Of a DNA stretch of 8,402 bases, positions 6,344 through 8,402 are shown piece after piece. A model generated the notes under the pieces. That model saw only the letters and a program-made list of their open reading frames with translations. It was not told the DNA's origin and did no database searches. The DNA lies in assembly GCA_021781695.1 (NCBI GenBank), contig JAJXWG010000063.1, forward strand, positions 1-8,402, written 5' to 3'. Each line of letters opens with the position of its first letter. The first letter of the stretch is position 1. The translations under genes and the position numbers were made by a program. The DNA is from Pseudomonadota bacterium (GTDB taxonomy: Bacteria; Pseudomonadota; Gammaproteobacteria; Burkholderiales; Gallionellaceae).

Positions 6344-7500
6344 AGCAGACGCGTCAGGTCTCCGCAGGAAAATCCGGATAATGGTGCGGCCAGATTTTTG
6401 CTCAACGCGAGCACTTTGAAGAGTTCACCCATTTCTGCAGGGCTGGTGAGTTTCTGCAACTGCGCTGACAGCGGCAGATAGGTCTTGAGGTCTTCTGGCG
6501 ATGTGTCGCCAAGCAATTCTGTGATGCGGTTGTTGATCAGGAAGAATGCCTGATTGGTATAGCCTGCCACTTCCAATCCGGCATCGATGCCGCATTCGGC
6601 GATGTCGGTGAAATTGACATGCGCAGTGATGTCCTGCAGACCTGGGAGATAGAACGGGTCATCGTGCGCATGATGGCGATAGTGGCACATCAGCGTGCCT
6701 GTTGCGCGTTGCGGGTGATAAAACTCGCGTGCGCCAAAACCGTAGTCGATGAATAGCATTGCGCCTTGCATCAGGCAACATGCAAGGCTGCGCACGAGTC
6801 CGCGGGCCGCAAGGCAGATTTCGCTGGCATAGTCGCCATCGACGTTGATTTTTTGGGCGGCTTGCAGCAAGGGTTTGTCGCTGATTTCGCGTTCCTGCCA
6901 GACAAATCCTGATTCATCCTGTGCAACACCCCATTCACTTATCTGTTTGTTCAGCCAGTGCACGCGGTGTACCGGCAGAGCATCAAGCACTTCGTTGGCA
7001 ACGATGGCGCCGCTGAAATGTTCGGGCAGTTTGTCCAGCCAGTGCACGCGATGGAATAAGTGCGGCAGCTGTTGCAAAAACAGATTCTTCTGGCGTTCAC
7101 GCAAATCGGCGCTGACTTCCAGAATGCTGTAGCTGTCTGGAAGGCAGCCCAGGCTTTCCATTTCCTGCAGCATGTCGGCGGCAAGTTTTCCGCTGCCTGC
7201 GCCCAGTTCCAGGATGTGCGGTGAGCTGGCCGAGATGATTTCCGCCATTTGATTTGCCAGAGTGCGCCCGAATAGCGGGGAAAGTTCGGGTGCCGTGATG
7301 AAATCGCCCGCTGCGCCAAGTTTATGCGTGCCTGTGGTGTAGTAGCCAAGGCCCGGTGCATACAAAGCCAGATCCATATAGCGCGCGAACGAAATCCAGC
7401 CCCCGCTGGCTGCGATCTCGCCGCGGATATGCTGAACCATGCCGGCGCTATGTTGCATTGCTTCGGGGCTGGGGGCGGGCAGTGGGGCGGTGTCAGGCAT
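6340..7500 (-). CDS. SAM-dependent methyltransferase, MidA/NDUFAF7 family (Methyltransf_28, DUF185)
   Basis: The 386-residue product has the family's marks in order: SFARYMDLALYAPGLGYY (37-54), GDFITAPE (65-72), the SAM-binding ELGAGSG (98-104), ANEVLDALPV (168-177) and FIDYGFG (250-256), followed by a tract rich in His and Tyr. The mitochondrial relative NDUFAF7 methylates an arginine of complex I subunit NDUFS2. The substrate of the bacterial proteins is not established, and nothing in this window fixes it. The ATG at 7500 places the motifs as in homologues. No Shine-Dalgarno is visible, and a TATACC box would put the transcript start at or beside the ATG, so it may be leaderless. Its stop codon shares TTAA with that of the convergent EF-hand gene, and no intrinsic terminator is visible at this end. 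Confidence 0.9.
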   Translation of the reverse strand: MPDTAPLPAPSPEAMQHSAGMVQHIRGEIAASGGWISFARYMDLALYAPGLGYYTTGTHKLGAAGDFITAPELSPLFGRTLANQMAEIISASSPHILELGAGSGKLAADMLQEMESLGCLPDSYSILEVSADLRERQKNLFLQQLPHLFHRVHWLDKLPEHFSGAIVANEVLDALPVHRVHWLNKQISEWGVAQDESGFVWQEREISDKPLLQAAQKINVDGDYASEICLAARGLVRSLACCLMQGAMLFIDYGFGAREFYHPQRATGTLMCHYRHHAHDDPFYLPGLQDITAHVNFTDIAECGIDAGLEVAGYTNQAFFLINNRITELLGDTSPEDLKTYLPLSAQLQKLTSPAEMGELFKVLALSKNLAAPLSGFSCGDLTRLL

Positions 7501-7504
7501 GTCG

Positions 7505-7512
7505 GGTATAAT
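7505..7512. promoter_or_regulatory. Overlapping divergent -10 boxes between methyltransferase and SDR genes
   Basis: GGTATAAT holds TATAAT on the plus strand (7507-7512), which would start the pteridine-reductase transcript near 7519. On the minus strand the same bases read TATACC (7510-7505), which would start the methyltransferase transcript at about its ATG. No convincing -35 is seen for either direction. The 45-base gap leaves little room for two separate promoters. Confidence 0.45.
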
Positions 7513-7535
7513 TCACTAAAGTGGTCAAGTTTAAT

Positions 7536-7540
7536 GGAGG
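7536..7540 (+). promoter_or_regulatory. Ribosome binding site deciding a GTG start
   Basis: GGAGG at 7536-7540 lies five bases before GTG 7546. The in-frame ATG at 7534 overlaps this site and has no Shine-Dalgarno of its own, so the GTG is preferred; the ATG would add four residues. Confidence 0.6.
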
Positions 7541-7545
7541 ATGCG

Positions 7546-8286
7546 GTGCCAGGCAAAGTAATGTTGGTAACAGGAGGCGGCAGACGGGTGGGCGCTGCAA
7601 TTTGTCGTCGGCTGCATGCGGCGGGCGCTGACATTGCACTGCATTATCGCAGTTCCTCGGGCGAGGCGCTGGCTTTGCAGCAAGAGCTTAATGACAGGCG
7701 CGAGGGGAGTGTTGAGGTGTTTGCGGCCGACCTGCTCGATCTGGATGCCTTGCCCAGGCTGATCGAACAGGTTGTGGCGCGTTTCGGCAGACTGGATGGT
7801 CTGGTCAACAATGCATCGAGTTTTTATCCGACACCTCTGGCGGAGGTCAATGAGGATCACTGGCATGATCTTCTTGGCACCAATTTGCGCGCGCCGCTGT
7901 TTCTTGCCCAGGCTGCAGCTGATGAGCTGCGCCGTCGTCATGGTTGCATCGTCAATATCGTGGACATCCATGCTGAGCGACCGATGCAGGGCCATCTGCT
8001 CTACAGTGTGGCCAAGGCCGGGCTGGTTGCTTTGACGCGTGCGCTGGCTCATGAGATGGCGCCGCAGGTGCGCGTGAATGCGGTAGCGCCTGGCGTGATC
8101 CTCTGGCCAGAGGGGGAGGGCTGGGCGGATAATGAAGAGCGCCGCAGGATTGTTGCGCACACCTTGCTAAAGCGCGAAGGCGAGCCCGACGATATTGCGA
8201 AAACCGTTGTCTTTCTCGCTCAGGACGCGCCTTATATCACCGGCCAGGTCATAGCGGTGGATGGCGGAAGAAGCATCAACCTTTAA
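7546..8286 (+). CDS. Pteridine reductase-like SDR oxidoreductase (PTR1/FolM type)
   Basis: The 246-residue SDR probably reduces a dihydropterin with NADPH. The glycine motif TGGGRRVG (9-16) fits the TGxxxRxG variant of PTR1 and FolM. NNAS is at 88-91, YSVAK gives Y153 and K157, PG is at 182-183, and the C-terminus GQVIAVDGGRSI is the usual SDR ending. The residue normally serine in the triad is aspartate here (D140, in NIVDIHAE), exactly 13 residues before the tyrosine, the same spacing as D181/Y194 of Leishmania PTR1. In E. coli, FolM makes tetrahydromonapterin. That activity is inferred here, and other SDR substrates remain possible. The GTG at 7546 is preferred over ATG 7534. It is probably co-transcribed with ttcA 12 bases downstream. 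Confidence 0.85.
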   Translation: MPGKVMLVTGGGRRVGAAICRRLHAAGADIALHYRSSSGEALALQQELNDRREGSVEVFAADLLDLDALPRLIEQVVARFGRLDGLVNNASSFYPTPLAEVNEDHWHDLLGTNLRAPLFLAQAAADELRRRHGCIVNIVDIHAERPMQGHLLYSVAKAGLVALTRALAHEMAPQVRVNAVAPGVILWPEGEGWADNEERRRIVAHTLLKREGEPDDIAKTVVFLAQDAPYITGQVIAVDGGRSINL

Positions 8287-8298
8287 TCCGGAATTTTT

Positions 8299-8402
8299 AT
8301 GAACGCAATCGTGCAACCCGTCCATTTCGACCATTCTGGCAATTTCAACAAACTCAAGGGCAGGCTGGAACATCTGGTGGGCAAGGCTATCTTCGACTTC
8401 AA
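8299..8402 (+). CDS. ttcA: tRNA 2-thiocytidine(32) synthetase TtcA, 5' end (partial)
   Basis: The first 34 codons are present and the gene runs off the window. The stretch NKLKGRLEHLVGKAIFDF aligns with the conserved N-terminus of TtcA (E. coli NKLQKRLRRNVGEAIADF). TtcA is an ATP-pyrophosphatase with an iron-sulfur cluster that places sulfur on cytidine 32 of some tRNAs. The PP-loop and cluster cysteines lie beyond the window, so they cannot be checked. The ATG at 8299 has only a weak ribosome site (CCGGAA), 12 bases after the preceding stop, so translation may depend on the upstream gene. The start is the first ATG in the frame after that stop. Confidence 0.8.
   Translation, partial: MNAIVQPVHFDHSGNFNKLKGRLEHLVGKAIFDF

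Noticed and set aside
6348..6355. Palindrome GACGCGTC near the convergent stops
   Set aside because: It is eight bases with no loop and no U-tract, so it is not a terminator, and such short palindromes are expected by chance.
7324..7545. Much earlier start for the pteridine-reductase-like gene
   Set aside because: The extension is antisense to the methyltransferase start region, lacks SDR features, and lies upstream of the TATAAT box.

Overview
The window looks like ordinary chromosome from a Betaproteobacterium, possibly of the Nitrosomonadales or Gallionellaceae type. That placement is inferred from the gene order (SPOR-like tail, dsbA, SDR; methyltransferase, pteridine-reductase-like SDR, ttcA) and from resemblance of the proteins to that group. 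No search was run. Coding density is high, overlapping genes are common, and I see no integrase, transposase, CRISPR array, rRNA or tRNA.

Layout. Positions 1-30 hold the last codons of an upstream gene, probably a SPOR-domain protein. It is followed by dsbA (61-696) and an SDR oxidoreductase (771-1544). The 74-base gap between these two carries a degenerate heptamer array that recurs in inverted orientation across the SDR start codon. Positions 1545-1721 are non-coding. They hold a clear intrinsic terminator for the minus-strand gene rdgC (2624-1722), preceded in that transcript by further stem-loops with C-rich loops, a candidate 3'-end small RNA.

rdgC diverges from slt (2724-4637, soluble lytic transglycosylase) across a 99-base promoter region with an imperfect palindrome. 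slt, cca (4630-5865, tRNA CCA-adding enzyme) and a small exported four-EF-hand protein (5858-6343) form a tightly overlapping plus-strand operon. This operon meets a minus-strand MidA/NDUFAF7-family methyltransferase (7500-6340) tail to tail, and the two stop codons share the bases TTAA. The methyltransferase diverges from a pteridine-reductase-like SDR (7546-8286), which is followed 12 bases later by the start of ttcA (8299 to the window end).

Functionally the region combines envelope work (periplasmic disulfide formation, murein cleavage, a calcium-binding exported protein), tRNA maturation (CCA addition, 2-thiocytidine 32) and DNA-recombination control (RdgC). I found no obviously new multi-gene system. 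The most interesting signals are non-coding: the inverted heptamer element at the SDR start and the C-rich-loop 3' region of rdgC.
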